Positions 39,667 through 47,869 of a stretch of DNA of 64,000 bases are shown here, one piece after another. Location of the stretch: contig JAFYGE010000039.1 in NCBI GenBank assembly GCA_017543335.1, positions 1 through 64,000 of the forward strand, read 5' to 3'. How positions within the stretch are numbered: the stretch's first letter is position 1; each line of letters opens with the position of its first letter. This DNA comes from Ruminococcus sp. (GTDB taxonomy: Bacteria; Bacillota; Clostridia; Oscillospirales; Ruminococcaceae). The notes under the pieces were generated by a model. That model made no database searches. It was not told the DNA's origin and worked only from the letters and a program-made list of their open reading frames with translations. The position numbers and the translations under genes were made by a program.

Positions 39667-42633
39667 ATGGCAAAAAAATATTCTCTTGGCATTGATGTAG
39701 GTTCAACTACAGTAAAGACCGTTATCACTGATGAAAACGGAAGTATAATTTACTCAAAATATCAGCGTCACCTTTCAAAGGTAAAGGAGACTGTAACAGA
39801 TCAGCTGAAACTCATTCGTGCAGACCATCCGGGTGAGGAGTTCACTGTCTGTATCACCGGTTCTGCCGGTCTTGGACTGGCTAATTCTGCCTCAATACCG
39901 TTTGTACAGGAAGTACACGCTGCTTTCCTCGCAGTAAAACAGGCTCAGCCTGATGCTGACGCTGTTATCGAGCTCGGCGGAGAGGACGCTAAGATAATCT
40001 TCCTTACCGGCGGCGTTGAACAGCGTATGAACGGTTCATGTGCAGGCGGTACAGGTGCGTTCATTGACCAGATGGCTACTCTTCTCGGTATCACTGCCGA
40101 CGAGCTGGACGAGCTTTCGCTCCACGCTCAGAAAGTATATCCTATCGCTTCACGCTGCGGAGTATTCGCAAAGTCCGATATACAGCCGCTGCTCAATCAG
40201 GGTGCAAGACGTGAGGACATTGCTGCAAGTATCTTTCAGGCTGTTGTCGACCAGACTGTATCAGGTCTTGCTCAGGGACGTACTATTGAGGGAAAAGTAC
40301 TTTTCCTCGGCGGTCCGCTGTTCTTCCTCAAAGGACTTCGTCATGCATTCGTAAAGACACTCGGTCTTGACAGCGACCATGCGGTTTTCCCGGATGAAGC
40401 TCCTGTATTCGTAGCTTACGGTTGTGCTATCTATGCCGCAACTGCAGAGGATTCTTACACAATTGACGACATAATAGATAAAATAATAAATGCCAAAGCC
40501 TCTGATAACATTGTTACCGGCGAACCTCTCTTCAAATCACAGGAAGAGTATGACGAGTTTATCGACCGCCATAAGAAGTTCGACCTCGGTTATGCGGATA
40601 TCCGTACATACAGCGGTGACGCTTATCTGGGTATTGATGCCGGCTCTACTACAACTAAACTCGTTCTCATCACCGATGACGGACGTATACTCTATCACCA
40701 CTATTCGTCAAATCAGGGACAGCCTCTCGATAAGATAGCTGCACAGGTCAAGCGTATCTATGAGGAAATGAATCCCGATATTACTATAAAAGGCTCTGCC
40801 GTTACAGGTTACGGTGAGGACCTTATCAAGTCCGGTCTTTCTATCGACCACGGTATAGTTGAGACTGTTGCTCACTTCAAAGCTGCTTCGTACTTCTGTC
40901 CGGAAGTCGACTTTATCATCGACATCGGCGGTCAGGACATCAAGTGCTTCAAGATAAAGAATCACAGTATCGACAGCATCATGCTCAACGAGGCTTGTTC
41001 ATCGGGATGCGGCTCTTTCATTCAGACCTTTGCTATGGCTCTAGGATACGATATTGCAGAATTCTCTCAGCTCGGACTTTTCGCTGAACACCCTGTTGAC
41101 CTCGGCTCACGCTGTACTGTATTCATGAACAGCTCCGTAAAACAGGCTCAGAAGGACGGTGCTACTGTTGAGGACATCTCGGCAGGTCTTTCATCTTCAA
41201 TAATCAAAAACGCTATATATAAGGTAATCCGTGCTAAGTCGCCGGAAGAGCTCGGCAAGAATATTGTCGTACAGGGCGGTACTTTCCTAAACGACGCTGT
41301 ACTGCGTTCATTCGAGAAAGAGCTTGGCAGAAATGTTATCCGTCCGGCTATATCCGGTCTTATGGGAGCTTTCGGATGTGCTCTTTATGCTAAGGAGAGA
41401 GCCGGTGCTGAGCCTTCAAAGCTCATCTCACATGATGAACTCGAAGGATTCTCATACACCTCACGCTCTGCAAACTGCGGCGGATGTACTGCACACTGTC
41501 AGCTCAACATAATAAGCTTCGGCAAGGGACGCAGATTTATCTCAGGAAACCGCTGCGAAAAGGGCGGCGGAAACCCTGTTAAGAACAAGATTCCTAACCT
41601 CTATGAATACAAGTACGACAGTATCATCAATACTGTAAAAACTCACCAGCCAAGAAGATACCGTGGCGTTGTCGGACTTCCGCTCGCACTCAGCTTCTAT
41701 GAGCAGCTCCCATTCTGGCATATGCTCTTTACAAGCCTCGGCTTCAGAGTTGTGACCTCCGATGAAAGCTCCAGAGGTATGTATTATCTCGGTCAGCACA
41801 CTATCCCTTCGGATACAGTATGCTACCCTGCAAAGCTCTCTCACGGACATATCGAGAATCTTCTCGATAAGGGCGTAGACTTCATTTTCTACCCCTGCAT
41901 GAGCTACAATATCGACGAGGGCGGAAGCGATAACCACTTCAACTGCCCTGTAGTCGCTTATTATCCTGAGCTTCTCCTCGCTAACAATGCACGACTCAAT
42001 AACCAGAACTTCATTCACCCTTATCTCGACCTCAATATCAAAAAGAACGTTATAAGAGTAATGGGTGAAGTGCTGAAGAAATATAACGTCAAGGGACGCA
42101 TCCCTGCTGCTGTTGATGCCGCTTACGAGGCTCTCGACCGCTACCATACCGACGTTGCAAACAAGGCAAGAGAGATAATCGAACAGGCAAGAGCTGAAAA
42201 GCGTAATATAATCGTCCTCGCCGGCAGACCTTATCATATCGATAAGGAGATAAATCACGGTATACATAAGCTCGTTACAAGTCTCGGAATGGCTGTTATC
42301 ACTGAGGACAGCGTCGCTCACCTTGCACGTACTCCTAAGCTCGGAGTACTCAACCAGTGGACCTACCATTCACGCCTGTACCGTGCGGCTGAATACGTTA
42401 CTACTCAGCCGGATATGCAGCTCATTCAGCTCGTATCATTCGGATGCGGCATAGACGCTGTTACCGGTGACGAAGTAAGAGCTATCCTCGAAAGCAAGGG
42501 TAAGCTCTATACACAGCTGAAAATCGACGAGATAAATAACCTTGGTGCTGCAAGGATAAGACTGAGAAGCCTTGTTGCTGCTATGGAACAGCCTAAAAAA
42601 GCAGATGCCAAGCAACCAGTCCACAACCTGTAA
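39667..42633 (+). CDS. 2-hydroxyacyl-CoA dehydratase activase-like protein (two BcrAD/BadFG domains)
   Basis: 988 residues. Two ASKHA ATPase domains: GIDVGSTTVKT near 7 with GGEDAKIIF and CAGGTGAFIDQ, and GIDAGSTTTKL near 322 with GGQDIKCFKI and CSSGCGSFIQ. Each has the conserved Cys that ligates the shared [4Fe-4S] cluster in such activases. Further Cys (CGGCTAHC near 602) and a DUF2229-type C-terminal region follow. Homologues are commonly fused to what is here the next gene. The physiological substrate is unknown. ATG at 39667 has GAGGTG upstream; the in-frame ATG at 39655 precedes that site. Confidence 0.85.
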   Translation: MAKKYSLGIDVGSTTVKTVITDENGSIIYSKYQRHLSKVKETVTDQLKLIRADHPGEEFTVCITGSAGLGLANSASIPFVQEVHAAFLAVKQAQPDADAVIELGGEDAKIIFLTGGVEQRMNGSCAGGTGAFIDQMATLLGITADELDELSLHAQKVYPIASRCGVFAKSDIQPLLNQGARREDIAASIFQAVVDQTVSGLAQGRTIEGKVLFLGGPLFFLKGLRHAFVKTLGLDSDHAVFPDEAPVFVAYGCAIYAATAEDSYTIDDIIDKIINAKASDNIVTGEPLFKSQEEYDEFIDRHKKFDLGYADIRTYSGDAYLGIDAGSTTTKLVLITDDGRILYHHYSSNQGQPLDKIAAQVKRIYEEMNPDITIKGSAVTGYGEDLIKSGLSIDHGIVETVAHFKAASYFCPEVDFIIDIGGQDIKCFKIKNHSIDSIMLNEACSSGCGSFIQTFAMALGYDIAEFSQLGLFAEHPVDLGSRCTVFMNSSVKQAQKDGATVEDISAGLSSSIIKNAIYKVIRAKSPEELGKNIVVQGGTFLNDAVLRSFEKELGRNVIRPAISGLMGAFGCALYAKERAGAEPSKLISHDELEGFSYTSRSANCGGCTAHCQLNIISFGKGRRFISGNRCEKGGGNPVKNKIPNLYEYKYDSIINTVKTHQPRRYRGVVGLPLALSFYEQLPFWHMLFTSLGFRVVTSDESSRGMYYLGQHTIPSDTVCYPAKLSHGHIENLLDKGVDFIFYPCMSYNIDEGGSDNHFNCPVVAYYPELLLANNARLNNQNFIHPYLDLNIKKNVIRVMGEVLKKYNVKGRIPAAVDAAYEALDRYHTDVANKAREIIEQARAEKRNIIVLAGRPYHIDKEINHGIHKLVTSLGMAVITEDSVAHLARTPKLGVLNQWTYHSRLYRAAEYVTTQPDMQLIQLVSFGCGIDAVTGDEVRAILESKGKLYTQLKIDEINNLGAARIRLRSLVAAMEQPKKADAKQPVHNL

Positions 42634-42656
42634 GATAAATGACCGGAGGTAATTAA

Positions 42657-43892
42657 ATGGCTGATTATGTTAAATTTACCGAGGAAATGAAGAAAACTCA
42701 TACTATCCTCGTTCCTGATATGCTGCCTATCCACTTCAAAATGGTAGTAGCAATATTTGAGTCCGACGGCTATAAGATGAAGCTGCTTCAGAATGACGGA
42801 CGTGCAGTTGTTGATGAGGGACTTAAAAATGTCCACAATGATGCCTGCTATCCCGCACTTCTTGTTATCGGACAGTTCATGGACGCTCTCAACAGCGGAA
42901 AATATGATCCGGATAAGACAGCTCTGCTCATAACTCAGACCGGAGGCGGATGCCGTGCTTCAAACTATATACACCTGCTGAGAAAAGCTGTGGATAAGAA
43001 CTATCCTCAGGTGCCTGTAGTTTCCCTGAATTTCAGCGGACTCGAAAAGGACAGTGCTTTCCGCATCTCTCCTAAGAGCTTCATAAAACTGCTCCACGCT
43101 GTGCTTTTCGGCGACCTCCTTATGACCTGCTATAATAAGTGCAGAGCTTATGAGGTGAACAAGGGCGAATCCAAAAAGGTGCTCGCAAAGTGGGAGAACC
43201 GTCTCGGAAATATCTTCCGCAAAAAGAGCAATATGTACCTGAAAACAAAGAAAATATACCGTGATATACTCAGAGATTTCGGAGCTATACCTCTTACAAA
43301 TGAAAAGAAGATACGTGTAGGTATTGTCGGAGAGATCTACGTTAAGTATTCTCCGCTCGCAAACAACCACCTTGAGGATTTCCTCATATCCGAAGGCTGT
43401 GAGCCTGTAGTTCCGTCACTTCTCGAATTCGTTATGTACTGTGCTGCCGGCACGTTCAACGATGCAAAGATATATGACAATCAGAATAAGATGTCGATGC
43501 TCTATAAAGCCGGATATAAGCTCATTTACGCAAAGCAGAAGGAGCTTATCAAGGTCATGAAGGAGCAGGATAGATTTGAGCCTCTCCACGATTTCGAGCA
43601 CCTCCGTCACCTTGCTGATAAGTACATAAATCAGGGTGTCGTTATGGGCGAGGGCTGGCTCATACCTGCTGAAATGGCAGCACTTGCAAAGTCCGGAGTT
43701 GACAATATCATCTGTACTCAGCCTTTCGGATGCCTGCCTAACCACATCGTGGCAAAGGGAATGTCCAGAGCTATAAAGCAAGATAATCCTAATGCGAACA
43801 TCGTGGCTATAGACTACGATCCGGGAGCTACAAGAGTAAATCAGGAAAATCGTATAAAACTCATGCTTGCTAATGCGAGGATGGGATTATGA
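42657..43892 (+). CDS. 2-hydroxyacyl-CoA dehydratase-type protein (second half of split activase)
   Basis: 411 residues. Corresponds to the C-terminal part of long CoA-dehydratase activase proteins and resembles HgdB-like dehydratase subunits: TQTGGGCRASNY near 88 and ICTQPFGCLPNHIVAKGM near 352 contain candidate Fe-S cysteines. CCGGAGGT precedes the ATG, and its stop codon overlaps the psd start by four bases. The role is inferred from family membership. Confidence 0.82.
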   Translation: MADYVKFTEEMKKTHTILVPDMLPIHFKMVVAIFESDGYKMKLLQNDGRAVVDEGLKNVHNDACYPALLVIGQFMDALNSGKYDPDKTALLITQTGGGCRASNYIHLLRKAVDKNYPQVPVVSLNFSGLEKDSAFRISPKSFIKLLHAVLFGDLLMTCYNKCRAYEVNKGESKKVLAKWENRLGNIFRKKSNMYLKTKKIYRDILRDFGAIPLTNEKKIRVGIVGEIYVKYSPLANNHLEDFLISEGCEPVVPSLLEFVMYCAAGTFNDAKIYDNQNKMSMLYKAGYKLIYAKQKELIKVMKEQDRFEPLHDFEHLRHLADKYINQGVVMGEGWLIPAEMAALAKSGVDNIICTQPFGCLPNHIVAKGMSRAIKQDNPNANIVAIDYDPGATRVNQENRIKLMLANARMGL

Positions 43893-44749
43893 TAAAAAAA
43901 CGAAGCGGCGAGATCATCGTTACTAACGAGAAGCAGAACGAAATGCTGAAAAAGCTGTATGGCACTGCCGGCGGACGTTTGCTTCTGAAAGTCCTTACAC
44001 GTCCGATAATATCTAAAATTGCCGGAGCGTTCATGGATTCTCCGCTTTCAATACCGCTGATAAAACCGTTTATCCGCAAGAATAACATCGATATGTCGCA
44101 GTATGAGAAGAAGCGTTATCTGTCGTATAACGCTTTCTTCACAAGAAAGGTGCTGCCGGAGAAGCGTCCGATAGATATGGACGAGGACTCACTTATCAGT
44201 CCGTGCGACTCCAAGCTTTCGGTATATAAGATAAACAGCCGCAGCGTGTTCACCATAAAGGGCTCTCGCTATAAGCTCAGTGACCTGCTGAAAAATGACT
44301 TCCTCGCAAGACGTTTCGAGGGCGGCTGGTGCATGATATTCCGCCTTGAAGTCGACGATTACCACCGCTATTGCTATATCGATAACGGCATAAAAACGGT
44401 CAACCACTTTATTAAGGGCGAACTGCATACCGTTAATCCGATTGCCCTTAAAAAATATAACATCTATAAGCGTAATTGCCGTGAGTACACCCTTATGCAT
44501 ACGTATAATTTTGGTGACGTTGTGCAGGTGGAGGTCGGAGCAATGATGGTCGGCAGGATATTCAACCTGCATACCGACGGCGGCTTCTGCAAGGGAGTTG
44601 AAAAGGGTATGTTCGAGTTCGGAGGCTCTACAATAGTCATGCTGTTTGAAAAGGACAGAGTTAAGCCGGATGCTGATATACTCAGAAATACCGCTTACGG
44701 TTACGAGACTGTAGTTAAGTACGGCGAAAAAATCGGTACATCTATGTAA
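43889..44749 (+). CDS. psd: Phosphatidylserine decarboxylase
   Basis: 286 residues. Makes phosphatidylethanolamine. The self-cleavage motif, normally LGST, appears as FGGSTIVML near 250; the cleaved Gly-Ser bond generates the pyruvoyl group. RLEVDDYHRYCY near 150 carries the catalytic His region, and HTDGGFCKGVEKGMFEFGG matches the family. The start overlaps the previous stop codon (ATGA). No phosphatidylserine synthase gene is in the window. Confidence 0.9.
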   Translation: MIKKRSGEIIVTNEKQNEMLKKLYGTAGGRLLLKVLTRPIISKIAGAFMDSPLSIPLIKPFIRKNNIDMSQYEKKRYLSYNAFFTRKVLPEKRPIDMDEDSLISPCDSKLSVYKINSRSVFTIKGSRYKLSDLLKNDFLARRFEGGWCMIFRLEVDDYHRYCYIDNGIKTVNHFIKGELHTVNPIALKKYNIYKRNCREYTLMHTYNFGDVVQVEVGAMMVGRIFNLHTDGGFCKGVEKGMFEFGGSTIVMLFEKDRVKPDADILRNTAYGYETVVKYGEKIGTSM

Positions 44750-44774
44750 ATTACTTCGACAATTAAATATATAA

Positions 44775-45109
44775 ACCGACGAAGTCGGGCAATAACGGGA
44801 TTCCAAAGGGATTATTATCCCTTTGGCAGAGAGGTGTGCGAGGGGAGGCAGAGCCTCCCCTAAAAAGTAGTAAAACCAGCGTAGCGAGGTTTTACGGACG
44901 TTCCGCATCGCTTGCCTCGGCTTGACCGACGAAAGGACTTGCCGTTTATTATGCCAGTCAAGCTGGGGCAAGTACTACGAACCAGCCGTCCAGCGTAGCC
45001 TTGCTCGCTGTACTGCTTCTTAGGAAGGGCTCTGCCCTTCCTCGCACACCTTCCCGCTAAAGGGTTGTGAACCCTTTAGAATCCCGTTATTGACCGGCTT
45101 CGCCGGCTT
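44775..45109. repeat. Head-to-head pair of dispersed hairpin repeats (large palindrome)
   Basis: Two subtype 1 units in opposite orientation: 44775-44933 and the inverted unit 44951-45109. The outer ends are CCGACGAAGTCGG and CCGGCTTCGCCGG hairpins; inner ends are CTTGACCGACGAA and ATGCCAGTCAAGCTGGGG. Located between psd and deoD. Confidence 0.82.
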
Positions 45110-45151
45110 AATTCTCTTATTTTATATTTTTTTTGATTGGAGGTCATATCT

Positions 45152-45859
45152 ATGCCAACACCACATAATAATGCTGAAAAAGGTCAGATAGCTAAAACTG
45201 TTCTTATGCCCGGAGATCCTCTCAGAGCTAAGTTCATCGCCGAAAATTACCTCGATTCACCTGTATGCTATAATGAAGTCCGTGGTATGCTCGGCTACAC
45301 AGGCACTTACAAGGGAGTTCCCGTATCAGTTCAGGGAAGCGGCATGGGTATGCCGTCAATAGGTATATACTCATGGGAACTTTTCAACGAGTACGATGTT
45401 GAAAATATCATCCGTGTAGGTACTGCCGGTTCAATTGCTGATAATGTCGGACTAAGAGATGTCATCATCGGAATGAGTGCAAGCACTAACTCTGCATATG
45501 CTTCACAGTATCGTCTGCCGGGAACTTACGCTCCGACAGCTTCATGGAAACTCCTTTCCGCAGCGGTAAAGGCTGCCGAGAATAAGGGAAGCTGCTTCCA
45601 CGTAGGAAACATTTTTTCAAGCGACACCTTCTATGACGATGCTAATAGTCTTGCTCAGTGGCAGAAAATGGGAGTTCTCGGTATCGAAATGGAAGCCGCA
45701 GCTCTCTACATGAACGCTGCAAGAGCCGGAAAAAATGCACTGTGTATACTTACAGTTTCAGATTGTCCGCTAAAGGGTCTTTCAACGTCCGCAGAAGAAC
45801 GTCAGACCACTTTCCGTGATATGATGGAAATTGCTCTTGAAACTGCGGTAAATGTGTAA
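45152..45859 (+). CDS. deoD: Purine nucleoside phosphorylase, DeoD type
   Basis: 235 residues. Phosphorolysis of purine (deoxy)nucleosides in salvage. GDPLRAKFIAE near 20-30 holds the phosphate-binding Arg, GSGMGMPSIGIYSWEL near 60, GIEMEAAALY near 177 the ribose-binding Glu, and the catalytic Asp lies in TVSD near 202. ATG at 45152 with GGAGGT at 45139-45144; the in-frame TTG at 45137 lies in that site. Confidence 0.95.
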   Translation: MPTPHNNAEKGQIAKTVLMPGDPLRAKFIAENYLDSPVCYNEVRGMLGYTGTYKGVPVSVQGSGMGMPSIGIYSWELFNEYDVENIIRVGTAGSIADNVGLRDVIIGMSASTNSAYASQYRLPGTYAPTASWKLLSAAVKAAENKGSCFHVGNIFSSDTFYDDANSLAQWQKMGVLGIEMEAAALYMNAARAGKNALCILTVSDCPLKGLSTSAEERQTTFRDMMEIALETAVNV

Positions 45860-45982
45860 AAAACGATATTTCATATAAATAACACATTTATTTAAGATTA
45901 TTTTAAGATTCGGGAGTTATATTATAAATGGATTAAGTAATCCCCCAATTCCCCTTCTATATTTATTTCTTCATTTATTTTG

Positions 45983-46009
45983 AGCTATGCTTCATGCATA
46001 GCTTTTTTA
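45983..46009 (+). terminator. Rho-independent terminator after deoD
   Basis: AGCTATGC (45983-45990) with GCATAGCT (45996-46003), followed by a run of T to 46008. Confidence 0.85.
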
Positions 46010-46049
46010 CTTTTTATCTCCAAATATCTGAAAAAATTTCTCTAAACCG

Positions 46050-46078
46050 ATGACAAATCCTTTGAAATGTGATATAAT
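46050..46078 (+). promoter_or_regulatory. Promoter of the flippase gene
   Basis: ATGACA (46050-46055), 17 bases, TATAAT (46073-46078); a single mismatch in the -35 box. Confidence 0.75.
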
Positions 46079-46113
46079 TAAATTTGTACGAATTTTTACC
46101 GGAGAGTGAGACA

Positions 46114-47544
46114 ATGAATAAATATAAAAAACTTGCCTTTAATACAATGATTTTCGCTATCGGCGGATTTGGCTCTAAAATACTCGCACTTCTGCTTACA
46201 CGACTGTATACCAATAATATCGGTTCAAGCGATTCAAGTACGAAGGAGCTTCTCGAAATAACTGCAAACTTCCTGCTGCCTATTTTCACATTCTCAATGG
46301 CAGAGGCGGTCATACGTTTCGGACTTGACAATAAATACAAGAAAGAGGAAGTCTTCAGCACTGCCTTCTGCCTCAACGGAGTCGGCATGGTACTTATGCT
46401 GATCATAGGTCCTATGCTGAAATTCATAAGTTTCCTCGACTTCATTGACGGCTATACGATACTACTCCTGTGCTTTGTGTTGTGTTCATCGCTCAGGTCA
46501 CTGTGTTCGCAGTTCGTCAGAGCAAGGGGAATGGTCAAACTTTACTCCCTTGACGGCATACTTGCTACACTTTCACTGTTCGTGTTCAACATAGTTTTCA
46601 TCTCTAACTTCCATTGGGGAGTAAAAGGCTTTATGCTCGCAAGTATACTGGCTGACCTGTGTTCGGCTATATTCCTGTTCATAGTGGCAAAGCTCGACGA
46701 ATTCTTTAGCTTGAAGCACTACAATAAAAGCCTTGCGACAAGCATGATGAGATTCGCTGTACCGCTCATCCCTACTGTTATAATGTGGGTAATTACAGGT
46801 TTCTCCGACAGACTTTTTATCCGCTATATGCACAGCGACAGAGTAACGCTCGGAAGCAGTGCGGCAGGTATCTACGGCTATGCAACTAAAGTCCCGAACC
46901 TTATCTCTATGGTTTCGACTATATTCTTCTCCGCATGGAATATGTCCGCTATCATGGAAAACGACTCCGAGGACAGAAGCAGCTTCTATGAGAAGGTCTA
47001 CGGAGCTTATGAGGCTCTGCTGTTTATCGCTTCAGCTTTCCTTATTGCCGGAGTTCAGATAGTTACTCCGATATTCGTAAGTACCAAGAATTTCAGCGAG
47101 TACGGCGATGTTTATAAGTACACTCCGGTGCTCGTTATCGCAGTACTTTTCATGTGCCTCGACCAGTTCCTCAGCAGTATCTATACCGCTACGAAGCACA
47201 CTAAAAACTCATTCTGGACAAGCTTTGCGGCAAGTATGGTCAATATCATACTCAACTTCTTCCTCATCCCTGAATGGGGCATTCACGGTGCTTGTATCGC
47301 AACATTCCTCAGCTACTATCTCTGTTTCTGGTCAAGAATAATCGACGCAAGATACTATGTGCCGTTTAAATTCAACGGAGTTAAGTCGCTGATAAATACT
47401 ATCGTGCTCATACTTATGTGCTGGATGATAATAGCAAAACCGGGATTCTACGGTTTATGGGTATTCCTCATGCTCGGTTTTGTTACATGGAACAACTATA
47501 AGGCTATTATTATGACTGCTAAGAAATTGTTGAATAAGGCTTAA
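46114..47544 (+). CDS. Polysaccharide flippase (MOP superfamily, Wzx-like)
   Basis: 476 residues with 12-14 hydrophobic segments. The N-terminus KKLAFNTMIFAIGGFGSKILALLLTRLY and internal AVPLIPTVIMWVITGFSDRLFI are typical of lipid-linked oligosaccharide exporters. It probably flips an undecaprenyl-linked glycan unit; the glycan is unknown. The ATG at 46114 lies 36 bases after the promoter; the in-frame start at 46084 falls at the likely transcription start and is rejected. Confidence 0.86.
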   Translation: MNKYKKLAFNTMIFAIGGFGSKILALLLTRLYTNNIGSSDSSTKELLEITANFLLPIFTFSMAEAVIRFGLDNKYKKEEVFSTAFCLNGVGMVLMLIIGPMLKFISFLDFIDGYTILLLCFVLCSSLRSLCSQFVRARGMVKLYSLDGILATLSLFVFNIVFISNFHWGVKGFMLASILADLCSAIFLFIVAKLDEFFSLKHYNKSLATSMMRFAVPLIPTVIMWVITGFSDRLFIRYMHSDRVTLGSSAAGIYGYATKVPNLISMVSTIFFSAWNMSAIMENDSEDRSSFYEKVYGAYEALLFIASAFLIAGVQIVTPIFVSTKNFSEYGDVYKYTPVLVIAVLFMCLDQFLSSIYTATKHTKNSFWTSFAASMVNIILNFFLIPEWGIHGACIATFLSYYLCFWSRIIDARYYVPFKFNGVKSLINTIVLILMCWMIIAKPGFYGLWVFLMLGFVTWNNYKAIIMTAKKLLNKA

Positions 47545-47558
47545 AAAATATTAAAAAA

Positions 47559-47716
47559 ACCGGCGAAGCCGGCAATAACGGGATTCCAAAGGGATTATTA
47601 TCCCTTTGGCGGAGAGGTGTACGAGGGGAGGCAGAGCCTCCCCTAAAGAGTAGTCCAGCGAGCAAAGCAATGCTGGACGGACGGCTCGCATCGCTTCCCT
47701 CGGCTTGACCGACGAA
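47559..47716. repeat. Dispersed hairpin repeat, subtype 1
   Basis: Basic form: CCGGCGAAGCCGG, CCAAAGGGATTATTATCCCTTTGG-type stem, GGGGAGGCAGAGCCTCCCC, a GTCCAGCG-type stem and CTTGACCGACGAA. Begins 15 bases after the flippase stop codon. Confidence 0.82.
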
Positions 47717-47721
47717 AATAT

Positions 47722-47757
47722 TGCCCCTGAGTGAATAATTTCACTTAGGGGCATTTA
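47722..47757 (+). terminator. Hairpin, probable terminator for the flippase
   Basis: Thirteen-base-pair stem (47722-47734 with 47741-47753, one G:U) followed by a weak TTTAAT tract. Confidence 0.6.
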
Positions 47758-47766
47758 ATATCAATA

Positions 47767-47811
47767 GAAAAGCCATAGTATTTTGACTGTATGTCAAGAA
47801 TACTATGGCTT
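47767..47811 (-). terminator. Terminator of the GH5 gene
   Basis: Long stem AAGCCATAGTATTTTGAC / GTCAAGAATACTATGGCTT (one bulge); on the - strand it is followed by TTTT. Lies 59 bases past the stop codon. Confidence 0.78.
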
Positions 47812-47869
47812 GAATTTCCTATGTCACCACCGCCAACCAGCGGAAGGCTTTAAAATCATATTCAGCTTA

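Noticed and set aside
41542..42369. 275-codon antisense ORF within the activase gene
   Set aside because: No ribosome-binding site or recognisable protein; the + strand product is a clear BcrAD/BadFG family member.
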